From: Candidatus Altimarinota bacterium
GTDB lineage: Bacteria; Patescibacteriota; Gracilibacteria; BD1-5; UBA2023
Direction of reading: 5' to 3'
DNA: 13,802 nucleotides
Assembly: GCA_008015855.1 (NCBI GenBank)
Contig: SSGK01000033.1
Coordinates: forward strand, 1-13,802
Shown here: in pieces, positions 6,916-13,802 of the stretch
Layout: every line of letters starts with the position of its first letter
Numbering within the stretch: the first letter of the stretch is position 1
Notes under the pieces: generated by a model
What the model saw: the letters and a program-made list of their open reading frames with translations, nothing else
What the model was told of the DNA's origin: nothing
Databases searched by the model: none
Position numbers and translations under genes: made by a program

Positions 6916-7518
6916 ATGACACGCCCATACATTATTCAGGATCCCTATTTCAAAAAAGCAAAAGAGCTTTGATATCGCGCAAGAAGTGCTTTTAAGCTTC
7001 TTGAAATTCAGGATAAGTACAAGATTCTACAACCAAGAATGAAGGTGTTAGATGTTGGAGCTGCTCCAGGAAGCTTCCTTCAGGTAATTGCAAAAATTGT
7101 TGGATCTTCTTGAATGGTGGTTGGTATCGATATTCAAAAAATCGATCCAAATTTCGGATTTCCGAATATTCATCTATTACAAGAGAGTGTATTTGAATAT
7201 GATGCGATTCGAGCGTATATCAAGACTCTGGGAGTTGAGCAGTTTGATTGTATCACGTCTGATATTGCGACATCAACTACTGGAATAACAGGAGTAGATC
7301 AATATAAGTCAATTGAACTCAATCTTGCGATTCTTGATGTTGCTCGAGAATTTCTGAGACCAGGATGAACGGTTATTTTAAAGGTATTTGTAGGTGAAGA
7401 TATTCTCGATCTGATTCATCCAATAAAAGCACAGTATAAGAAATTGTCTCGTATGAAACCGAAGTCCTGCCGAGACAGGAGCTTTGAGGAATATTTTATT
7501 TGTCAGTGAAAAATGTAA
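6916..7518 (+). CDS. rlmE: 23S rRNA 2'-O-ribose methyltransferase RlmE (FtsJ/RrmJ)
   Basis: RlmE methylates the ribose of U2552 (E. coli numbering) in the ribosomal A loop. The 200-residue product has GYRARSAFKLLEIQ (19-32), LDVGAAPGSFLQV as SAM motif I, a SDIA block, PGGTVILKVF and the end block KPKSCRDRSFEEYFI. The catalytic tetrad of the family is visible as Lys27, Asp116, Lys156 and Glu191. Length is near the usual 200-210. TGA encodes glycine at GYR, SSG, PGG and CQG. ATG at 6916 lies 8 nt after the rsmF stop, with no Shine-Dalgarno sequence. A terminator follows at 7542. Confidence 0.95.
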
Positions 7519-7541
7519 TTCCTCTCTCGTAATTTCCTTAT

Positions 7542-7570
7542 AAAATCCACAAATTTAAGTGGATTTTTTT
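7542..7570 (+). terminator. Terminator of smpB-rsmF-rlmE
   Basis: AAAATCCAC (7542-7550) and GTGGATTTT (7559-7567) form a 9-bp stem with an 8-nt loop, continuing into T to 7570. The A run on the left could allow leftward function too, but no leftward gene ends here. Confidence 0.85.
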
Positions 7571-7586
7571 CTTTTTTCCATATAAT
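7560..7586 (+). promoter_or_regulatory. Candidate promoter of alaS
   Basis: TATAAT at 7581-7586 is a perfect -10. The best -35 at matching distance is TGGATT (7560-7565), 15 nt away, and it overlaps the preceding terminator stem. The leader would be about 17 nt with no Shine-Dalgarno sequence. Confidence 0.45.
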
Positions 7587-7610
7587 TCATCCCATTCTAA
7601 TCTATTTTTT

Positions 7611-9419
7611 ATGACTATTCTTGCATCTGAAATTCGTGGAAAGTACCTTGATTTCTTTAAGACAAAAAATCATGCGATTATTCCATCTGCACCGCTTGTT
7701 CCAGAAAATGATCCATCAGTACTTTTCAATACAGCTGGTATGCAACCGCTTGTTCCATACCTCCTCGGTGAACCACATCCACTCGGAAAACGTCTTGCTG
7801 ATGTACAGAAGTGTGTAAGAACCGGAGATATCGATGATGTTTGAGATGACACACATTGTACGTTTTTTGAAATGCTCGGAAATTGGTCACTCGGTGATTA
7901 TTTTAAGGATGAGTCTATTAAGATGAGTTGGGAATTCTTAACAAGCAAAGAGTGGCTCGGGCTCGATCCTGAGATGATATCAGTAACGGTATTTGAGTGA
8001 GATGAAAATGCTCCTCGAGATGAAGAATCTGCAGCGATTTGGAAATCTATTGGAATGCCTGAAGATCGTATTGCATATCTTCCGGCAGAGGATAACTGGT
8101 GGGCTGCTGGTCCTACTGGTCCATGTGGTCCAGATACGGAGATTTTTTATTGGATGGGAGAAGGGAAGCCTCCTCGCGGATCAAATAAATGAACTGATTC
8201 CAAGATGTGGATGGAAATCTGGAATAATGTATTTATGCAATACAATAGAATTGATGCTACCACTCTTGAAACTCTTCCGGCACAGTGTGTAGATACTGGT
8301 ATGGGTATTGAACGATGTACCGTGACACTCAATAAGATGAAGAGTGTTTATGAGACAGACTTATTTGCTCCGATTTTATCAAAGATTCGAGAGATTGTCG
8401 GATCAGACAATTACAATGAACGGGGAGCTCGTATTATTGCTGATCATCTTCGTGCAGCAACTCATATGATTTCAGATGGAGTTGTTCCAAAAAATATTGA
8501 TCAAGGATATATCCTTCGTCGCCTTATCCGTCGTGCGATTCGTGAAGCATACAAGATGGGTTATGAAAAACCATTTGCATCAGAGATTGCTGAGATGTAC
8601 ATCGAGCAATTTTCTGGTATTTACGAGAGTGTAAAAAATAATGCAGAAAAGATCAAAACAGAACTTTCTCTTGAGGAAGGGAAATTTGCAAAGACGCTAA
8701 AAGATGGAGTTCGTGAATTTGATAAGATTGTAAATGGATTTAAGATTGCATTTGAACGTTCTGGTCAGAAAGTAACACAGATTTCCGGATGAAAGGCTTT
8801 TACTCTGTTTGATACTTATGGATTTCCTCTTGAGATGACTCTTGAACTCGCAAAAGAGAATGAATTAACCGTAGATGTTGATGGTTTTAAGAAAGCCTTT
8901 GAAGAACATCAAGAAAAATCTCGTACGGCTGCGGCTGGTAAATTTAAATGAGGACTCGCTGATGATGGGGTTGAAACAACGGCACTTCATTCGGCTTGTC
9001 ATCTTATGTTGGCGGGGCTTCGAAAGGTTCTTGGTGATCATATTCACCAGGCCGGATCTAATATTACTGCGGAACGTCTTCGATTTGATTTTACTCATCC
9101 AGAAAAAATGACTCCTGAACAGATTAAGGCGGTAGAAGATTACGTGAATGAGGCTATATCTTCAGGACTTGTTGTTACGATGACCAATATGGATAAAAAT
9201 GAGGCAAAGTCATCTGGAGTGGAGTGATCTTTTTGGGAAAAATATCCAGATATTGTAAAGGTATATTCAATGGTGGGTGGAAATGGTGTCACTTATTCTC
9301 GTGAACTCTGTGGTGGTCCTCATATAGAAAACTCAAAAGAAATGGGTACGTTTAAGATTCAAAAAGAAGAATCAAGTTCAGCAGGAGTGAGACGTATAAA
9401 AGCAGTACTTGTAAAATAA
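7611..9419 (+). CDS. alaS: Alanine-tRNA ligase, short form without C-Ala domain
   Basis: It charges tRNA-Ala and hydrolyses mischarged Ser/Gly-tRNA-Ala. The 602-residue product begins with the class II core: FNTAGMQPLVPYLLGEPHP, CVRTGDIDDVG, FFEMLGNWSLGDYF, WWAAGPTGPCGPDTEIFYW and IWNNVFMQY. The motif GMGIERC follows, then the helical tRNA-recognition region (about 255-440). The editing domain is intact: HSACH gives His460 and His464, and CGGPH gives Cys567 and His571, the four zinc ligands. The chain stops after SAGVRRIKAVLVK, exactly where the oligomerisation/C-Ala (DHHA1) part of the usual 870-residue enzyme would begin. Only 6 of 51 glycines are TGA. The next gene begins 7 nt later and is not a separated C-Ala domain. 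Confidence 0.96.
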
Positions 9420-9426
9420 TTTCTTC

Positions 9427-9795
9427 ATGCAACAACTCATTCTCTCATCATCAGAAGTCTATCCGTATTTATTTGAAGTGGATAAGATTTCTAGGGAGGA
9501 AGTGTTAAGTAGAATTTGAAATGATTACGATTTCCAGAAAGTTCCACCAATTCCTGTCTATAATATTCCGGAAAAGTTAGAAATAAATGGTTGGAAATAT
9601 CTTCTTCCAGATGGAAATCATCGTTGGCTCTATGGTCATGTAGCTGCAGGAAAAGTGGCAGCTATTCTCCTCCTTCCTGATGAACGAATTCAGATAGAAG
9701 AGTGGGGAATGGCCCCATTTAGAAAATCGAATGATCCTGATTTATATAACAAAACGCTTCGAATTTACTGTTATCAACAAGGTATTTTACGGTAA
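9427..9795 (+). CDS. ParB/sulfiredoxin-fold-like hypothetical protein, 122 aa
   Basis: I cannot name this protein with certainty. Its clearest feature is LLPDGNHRWLYGHVAAGKVA (59-78), which resembles the ParB-like nuclease/sulfiredoxin core (xDGxHRxxAAxxxG), preceded by VPPIPVYNIP, comparable to the short strand before that motif in ParB-type proteins. Relatives of this fold bind or hydrolyse nucleotides. It is far too short to be a chromosome-partitioning ParB and lacks a helix-turn-helix. The ending LYNKTLRIYCYQQGILR is basic. One TGA glycine lies near residue 31. It lies 7 nt after alaS and 3 nt before the Nudix gene, so all are probably co-transcribed. It is likely cytosolic. Confidence 0.65.
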
Positions 9796-9798
9796 AAT

Positions 9799-10269
9799 AT
9801 GTACAACCCTTTCCTTACAGAAGAAACATTCTTCGTCGCAACAAAGTGCTGTCTTGTAAAAGATGGACATATTTTGATAGTATGAGAAAATCGCCCCAAT
9901 AAAGATATGTGGTGGGAATTACCTGGATGAAAAATTAGTAAAGCTGATTCCCTTATTTCACCAATAGAATCTCTTTCCAGAGAATTAAAAGAGGAGCTTG
10001 GAAGTGATTACGGAATACTTGAATGAAATCCAGAATTATTTATGGTCCATAAATCATACGAAGATACCACTTTTTCATCAGAGAAGGTTCCTTTTATTTT
10101 CCTTTGCTATCTATATGAATTGACAGAAGGAAATATCCCGATATTACTCAGTCATGAACATACAGAATTTCGATGGATAACAGAAAGTGATGTAAGCTCT
10201 CTTTCTTGATGGAGGGGTTGATTTGATACAATAGTCCTTAATGCTTTCAAATATGCATCCAGAAATTAA
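9799..10269 (+). CDS. Nudix hydrolase, 156 aa
   Basis: A cytosolic Nudix-fold protein expected to hydrolyse a nucleoside diphosphate derivative, perhaps for cleaning of damaged nucleotides. The substrate cannot be read. MWWELPGGK (37-45) is the typical strand before the Nudix box, and SRELKEELG (60-68) supplies the metal-binding REx2EExG core. The spacing between PGG and RE is about three residues longer than in the usual Gx5Ex7REUxEExGU box, and the isolated early Glu is not in its normal place (KISKADSLISPIE). It ends with FRWITESDVSSL, a common Nudix C-terminal pattern. One glycine of PGG is TGA. It overlaps the next gene by 17 nt. Confidence 0.85.
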
Positions 10270-10513
10270 TTCCCATTGGCGTCATTATAAATCCACGGGA
10301 TGAGAGGATTATACATATGAAGTTCATGGGATTGTTTTTCATTCTGAAACACAGGAAGAAATGGTACTTTATAAGATGCTTTACGATGCTCATGAGGAGG
10401 CATGAAGATTTCCACATAGAAAATGAACTCTTTTTGTTCGTCCTCTTTCAATGTGGTTTGATATCATTGAGTGGAATGGAAACAAAGTACAACGATTTAC
10501 CCAAATACAATAA
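10253..10513 (+). CDS. DUF1653 family protein, 86 aa
   Basis: A small conserved protein of unknown function. The pattern WRHYKSTGG (9-17), YEVHGIVFHSETQEEMVLYK (22-41), LFVRPLSMWFDII and a final RFTQI match DUF1653 as I know it (family: YxHYKGxxYxVLGxAxHSETxExxVVY ... VRPxxMF). These proteins are often found next to Nudix or other housekeeping hydrolases and are presumed cytosolic. Three glycines are TGA (STGGE first G, EAGRF, RKGTL). ATG at 10253 lies inside the end of the Nudix gene (17-nt overlap), indicating coupled translation. The gene's TAA lies within the terminator stem that follows, ending the alaS unit. Confidence 0.85.
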
Positions 10514-10536
10514 TCTCTTATCGGGATTATTTTTTT
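10509..10536 (+). terminator. Terminator of the alaS-Nudix-DUF1653 unit
   Basis: AATAATCTC (10509-10517) pairs with GGGATTATT (10523-10531), including one G-U pair, around a 5-nt loop, followed by T to 10536. The stop codon of the DUF1653 gene lies in the left arm. Confidence 0.8.
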
Positions 10537-10541
10537 AATTC

Positions 10542-10569
10542 TTGCAGAAATACGACTTCTTATTATACT
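10542..10569 (+). promoter_or_regulatory. Candidate promoter of pyk
   Basis: TTGCAG (10542-10547), 16 nt, TATACT (10564-10569). The predicted leader is about 22 nt, reaching ATG at 10599 with no Shine-Dalgarno sequence. The -35 is a weak match. Confidence 0.45.
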
Positions 10570-10598
10570 CGGCAAGTTTTATTATTTTTCATTATTTT

Positions 10599-12038
10599 AT
10601 GCTTGGAAAGCGCACAAAAATTATCGCTACCGTTGGTCCAGCGACTGCTTCAAAAGAAATGCTCGAGGAGCTTTATAAACAGGGAATCAATATTATTCGT
10701 TTTAATTTCTCTCATGCCGATTATGTCACAGCATGAGAAATTGTAGAAAGGATTCATGAATTGAATGACACTGGAAAAACTTCTCTCTCACTCCTCCTCG
10801 ATACGAAATGACCAGAACTTCGTACCGGGGATGTATCTGAAAAAATACAATTTTATAAGGGGGATGTATTCTCTGTATATATTGCTGGATCAAAACCAGA
10901 GGGAGATGAAAAATATCTCACATGTGATTATGAATTCCTTCCTGAGGATGTGGTAATTGGTGGTATCATTGAGATTGATAGTTGACTCTTCCATGTTCGT
11001 GTTATTGAAAAAGGGGCAACTTTTGTAAAAGTTGAAGCACAGAATGATGCAATTATCGGATCACGTCGTCACGTAAATCTCCCATGAGTTCGTATTCGTT
11101 TGCCAGGAATTACTGACAAAGATAAAGAGGATATCCTTTTTGGGATAAAGAAATGATATCATTTTATTGCCGCCTCATTTATTCGTACGCCTGATAACGT
11201 ACAAGAGATTCGGTCTTTTCTTGATGAAAATGGTGGAAAAGAAATTCGTATTATTTCAAAGATTGAAAATGCCGAATGAATTGAAAATCTTGAGGCTATT
11301 GTTGCTGTTTCTGATGGTATAATGGTGGCTCGTGGTGACCTTGGAATTGAAGTGCCTATTGAAAAGGTTCCAAAGTATCAAAAGCGAATTATTGATCTCT
11401 GTCGTCAGAGTGGGAAATTTGTGATTGTTGCCACACACATGCTTGAATCAATGATTGAACATCCATTTCCAACTCGTGCTGAAGTGTCCGATATATTTCG
11501 CGCTGTTCTTCATTGAGCTGATGCAACGATGCTTTCAGGAGAGACTACCACTGGTAAATATCCGATTGAATCGGTATCTATGATGGTGAGTGTAATTCGA
11601 GAGGCAGAAGAAGAGCTAGAACACAAACATCATGAATATTCGAATGATGGACTCAATACTCGTGATATTGAAAAAAAGGCACTGATACGTTCTGCTCTCG
11701 AAATCGCAGAAAAGCTTGAACTCAAAACAGTGCTTCTCTTTACGAAATCGGGACTTTTAGCTCGTTTAGCAGCGGCATATCGACCAAATATAGAAGTGGT
11801 AGCTTTCACTCCATCGGAATATTCTCTTGGATTTATGCGAGGTCTTTATGCAATCAATCCAGTATTACTTCCAAACTATAGCGTAATTCATAGTGAGAAT
11901 TTGAAAACAGCAGTGAGTCGCCTTTATAATGAAGGAAAACTCGAAAGAAATGATAGAGTCATTGCTGTAACGGATATTCAGAATGGTGCACATGAAATTC
12001 CAGCCATGGAAATCATCACTATTGCTGATATTTTATAA
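10599..12038 (+). CDS. pyk: Pyruvate kinase
   Basis: It makes pyruvate and ATP from phosphoenolpyruvate and ADP, the last step of glycolysis. The 479-residue product starts MLGKRTKIIATVGPATAS, the family's N-terminal strand. Further blocks are GINIIRFNFSHADY, LLDTKGPELRTGD, LPGITDKDKEDILFGI, ISKIENAEGIENL (catalytic Lys and Glu), MVARGDLGIEVP (metal and PEP site), HMLESMIEHPFPTRAEVSDI and GADATMLSGETTTGKYP. The C-terminal domain (about 350-479) is present. The usual QMLESM reads HMLESM here. About 7 of 35 glycines are TGA. ATG at 10599 fits the family N-terminus; an upstream in-frame start would overlap the promoter. It converges on htrA with a 6-nt overlap. Confidence 0.96.
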
Positions 12039-13187
12039 GCGCACTACAACATCTTTTATTTCCTTTTCCAAGTATTTCCATACTTGGATTTTTATTGTGT
12101 CTCCAGGGATTTTCTGTTTGAGTATTTGCTTTAAGTCAGATGCATTTTTAATCTCTGTGTTATTGATAGAGAGAATAATATCTCCTCATTTTAATCAAGC
12201 CTTTTCTGCAATTGATCCTTTGAGGATACCCTTATTTGGAAGTATTAAGAGTCATTGCTTAAAATTACTCTCAGTAGTGCCTTTCGTAGATTCATTTAAT
12301 TCTATATAGCGAATTCAGAGACTTACTCGTTTTATTTCTCAGTATTTTTTTATGGATTCTAGGATATACTGTATTTCTTTTTCAGAAATAGGTATGGCAA
12401 ATCCGATTCCATTTGCATTTGCAACCGCTGTATTTATTCCAATAACTTCTCATTTGAGATTCAGAAGGGGTCATCCACTATTTCATGGATTAATGGCAGC
12501 ATCGGTTTGTATGAGTCCTGATAATTGTTCTATATCTCATGAATATTCTGATCATGCCTCGATACTCCTATTAAGTCCTGATATTATTCAGAAGGTAACG
12601 GTATTTTGAAATTCTGCGAGAGCATTTCATATAGCTAGAACAATACTTCCTATGGTATTATTTTCACTTGTTGTAATCTTTAGAGGAGTACTTTCAATTG
12701 CTTTGTTATCAAATGTATATGCCTTCATAACTGCAAGATCGGTTACCGGATCAACAGCAATGACTTTTCAGATATATTCTTTTCCATCATTCGTCATGAT
12801 GATATATTCAGCATCGTCATCATTCACAACGTGTTTATTCGTTATAATGTATCCATCCTTGGTTACAAAAAATCAACTTCATCATCAAACCTCCTTTTTA
12901 TATACTCAAGATGGTTCGAGAAAGAATCAAAAAGGGTCGGACTTATAGATTTGAATGTCCTTTCGTATAATAATATTTACTACCGATGATACGGTATCTT
13001 TTGCGAGTCATTGAATAGTGGTTTCAAGGCTTCCTAAAACATAAGTGGATGAATTCTCTGTTTCTTTACTCTGTTCTGTTCATTCATTTTTCAGTTTTGT
13101 TTGAAGGGTATAATTTGAAGAGAGTGAAACTATATTTCATATAAACAGGATGAGAATAAGAGAGGTGTAGAATACTTTATTATTCAT
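12033..13187 (-). CDS. degP: HtrA/DegP-type serine protease with one PDZ domain
   Basis: A 384-residue membrane-anchored protease that degrades or refolds damaged envelope proteins. Residues 4-24 form an N-terminal hydrophobic anchor or signal peptide. A low-complexity linker follows to about 50. The trypsin-like domain carries TNKHVV (His119), DPVTDLAV (Asp150) and INPGNSGGP (Ser237), the complete triad. The glycine before Asn and the second of the GG pair in that last motif are TGA codons. A single PDZ domain spans about 285-384, with GSIAEKAGLKGGDIILSINN as its recognisable core. This is the DegS/HhoA-like one-PDZ layout. About 22 of 36 glycines are TGA, among the highest fractions here. 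Four TGA lie in VGGGSGFF. An in-frame TAG just upstream fixes the start region. Confidence 0.94.
12068..12093 (+). terminator. Terminator of pyk, antisense inside htrA
   Basis: CCAAGTAT (12068-12075) and ATACTTGG (12080-12087) form a perfect 8-bp stem with a TTCC loop, followed by A and TTTTT (12089-12093). It lies about 30 nt past the pyk stop, within the last codons of the opposing htrA gene, and has no T run leftward. Confidence 0.75.
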
Positions 13188-13216
13188 ATGGTTTATAAAA
13201 AATAATGAATAATCCT

Positions 13217-13243
13217 ATTGTAGATAAAAATATATGAAGTAAA
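13217..13243 (-). promoter_or_regulatory. Promoter of htrA
   Basis: TTTACT (13243-13238), 15 nt, TACAAT (13222-13217) facing left. The predicted leader is about 22 nt, without a Shine-Dalgarno sequence. The 115-bp gap to mscL is otherwise AT-rich; I could not find a convincing mscL promoter in it. Confidence 0.5.
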
Positions 13244-13302
13244 GTTGAAAACAGTAAGAAAAATCATACCATCAGAGATATTACTTATTTATATTTATTT
13301 CT

Positions 13303-13713
13303 ATGGCTTTTATAAAGGATTTTAAGGAGTTTGCAATGAAGGGGAATGTGATAGATATGGCAGTATGAGTTATTATTGGTTGAGCATTCTGAAAAATTGT
13401 AAGCTCCCTTGTAGAAAATGTATTTATGCCAATTATTGGTTACCTTACAGCATGAGTTGATGTTAAGGATCTTACCTTGAAGATGCCTCTTTTAGCGATT
13501 GATGGTTCCTCAAAGATGCTTGGACTTAAATATGGATTATTTCTTCAGTCTGTTATCGACTTTATTATAGTTGCATTTTGTATTTTTCTCTTTATTCGTC
13601 TTATTGCTCGAATTTCAAAAAAGAAGAAAAGTGATACTGTTGCTGAGGAAAAACCTTCTATTTCAGAGGATGTTCTCCTTCTCCGGGAAATTAGAGATTT
13701 ATTAAAAAAATAA
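13303..13713 (+). CDS. mscL: Large-conductance mechanosensitive channel MscL
   Basis: A homopentameric membrane channel that opens under membrane tension to release solutes during osmotic downshock. The 136-residue product matches the family length. It has the amphipathic start MAFIKDFKEFAMKGNVIDMA (1-20). The first membrane helix follows, with VGVIIGGAFGKIVSSLVENV, in which three of the pore-lining glycines are TGA, then FMPIIGYLTAG and a short periplasmic loop. The second membrane helix (about 80-102) leads to a basic RISKKKK and a C-terminal helix ending LLLREIRDLLKK. It is divergent from htrA, with which it shares an envelope-stress theme. Another gene begins 20 nt downstream. Confidence 0.95.
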
Positions 13714-13733
13714 TTTATACTCTTAAGGGTATT

Positions 13734-13802
13734 ATGATAGAAAAGGATAATTTTCACATTTTCGAATGAAATGACTCATTTGGGTTGTATGCAGAGCTAC
13801 AA
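13734..13802 (+). CDS. Start of an unidentified gene (runs off the window)
   Basis: ATG at 13734 opens a frame of 23 codons to the right edge, reading MIEKDNFHIFEGNDSFGLYA and on, with one TGA glycine. AAGGG (13725-13729) lies 4 nt upstream, the only start codon in the window with a fair Shine-Dalgarno-like sequence. Too little is visible to assign a function. The 20-nt gap after mscL suggests co-transcription. Confidence 0.5.

Noticed and set aside
10542..10598. Upstream TTG start for pyruvate kinase
   Set aside because: The added residues do not belong to the family and overlap the promoter boxes. MLGKRTKIIATVGPA at 10599 is the normal N-terminus.
1..13802. CRISPR arrays, insertion sequences, tRNA or rRNA genes
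   Set aside because: No regularly spaced repeats, transposase motifs, terminal inverted repeats or tRNA cloverleaf signatures were seen in reading both strands.

Overview
The window reads cleanly only if TGA is translated as glycine (translation table 25). With that code the sequence becomes tightly packed full-length genes whose in-frame TGA codons fall on conserved glycines: the P-loop of guanylate kinase, the GNSGGP motif of an HtrA protease, the SPGGKT motif of an RNA methyltransferase and the pore helix of MscL. Every complete gene ends in TAA or TAG, never TGA. Together with low GC and short intergenic gaps, this points to the Gracilibacteria/Absconditabacteria (BD1-5/SR1) branch of the candidate phyla radiation. 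I cannot decide between the two from sequence alone.

Layout, left to right. Positions 1-518 (-) hold ribosomal protein L10 (3' end outside the window), preceded by an L10 leader RNA with an embedded terminator. Divergent from it is a two-gene unit: a PBP1C-type peptidoglycan synthase and guanylate kinase (803-3333). A bidirectional terminator separates gmk from a convergent hypothetical gene (3339-3659, -). That gene shares a divergent promoter with a UPF0489 (peptide-arginase-like) protein (3724-4446), which converges stop-on-stop with a small exported His-rich protein (4443-4664, -). Positions 4735-5035 hold an uncertain small gene or structured RNA closed by a + strand terminator. Next come smpB - rsmF-like - rlmE (5075-7518), then alaS - ParB-like - Nudix - DUF1653 (7611-10513), each unit ending in a terminator. 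Pyruvate kinase (10599-12038) converges on htrA/degP (12033-13187, -). Divergent from htrA are mscL (13303-13713) and the start of an unidentified gene (13734 to the edge).

The genes are mostly housekeeping. Translation and RNA maturation are represented by L10, SmpB, two rRNA methyltransferases and AlaRS. Envelope functions are the peptidoglycan synthase, HtrA and MscL. Guanylate kinase and pyruvate kinase cover nucleotide supply and the ATP-yielding end of glycolysis. The less ordinary part is 3.3-5.0 kb, where a putative metal-dependent ureohydrolase-fold enzyme sits beside a His/Arg-rich exported small protein and a second unexplained small transcript.

Regulation shows several recurring traits. 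Candidate promoters have -35/-10 spacers of 15-16 nt, start codons mostly lack a Shine-Dalgarno sequence, and at least two intrinsic terminators lie antisense inside the 3' end of the convergent neighbour. I saw no tRNA, rRNA, CRISPR array or insertion sequence.
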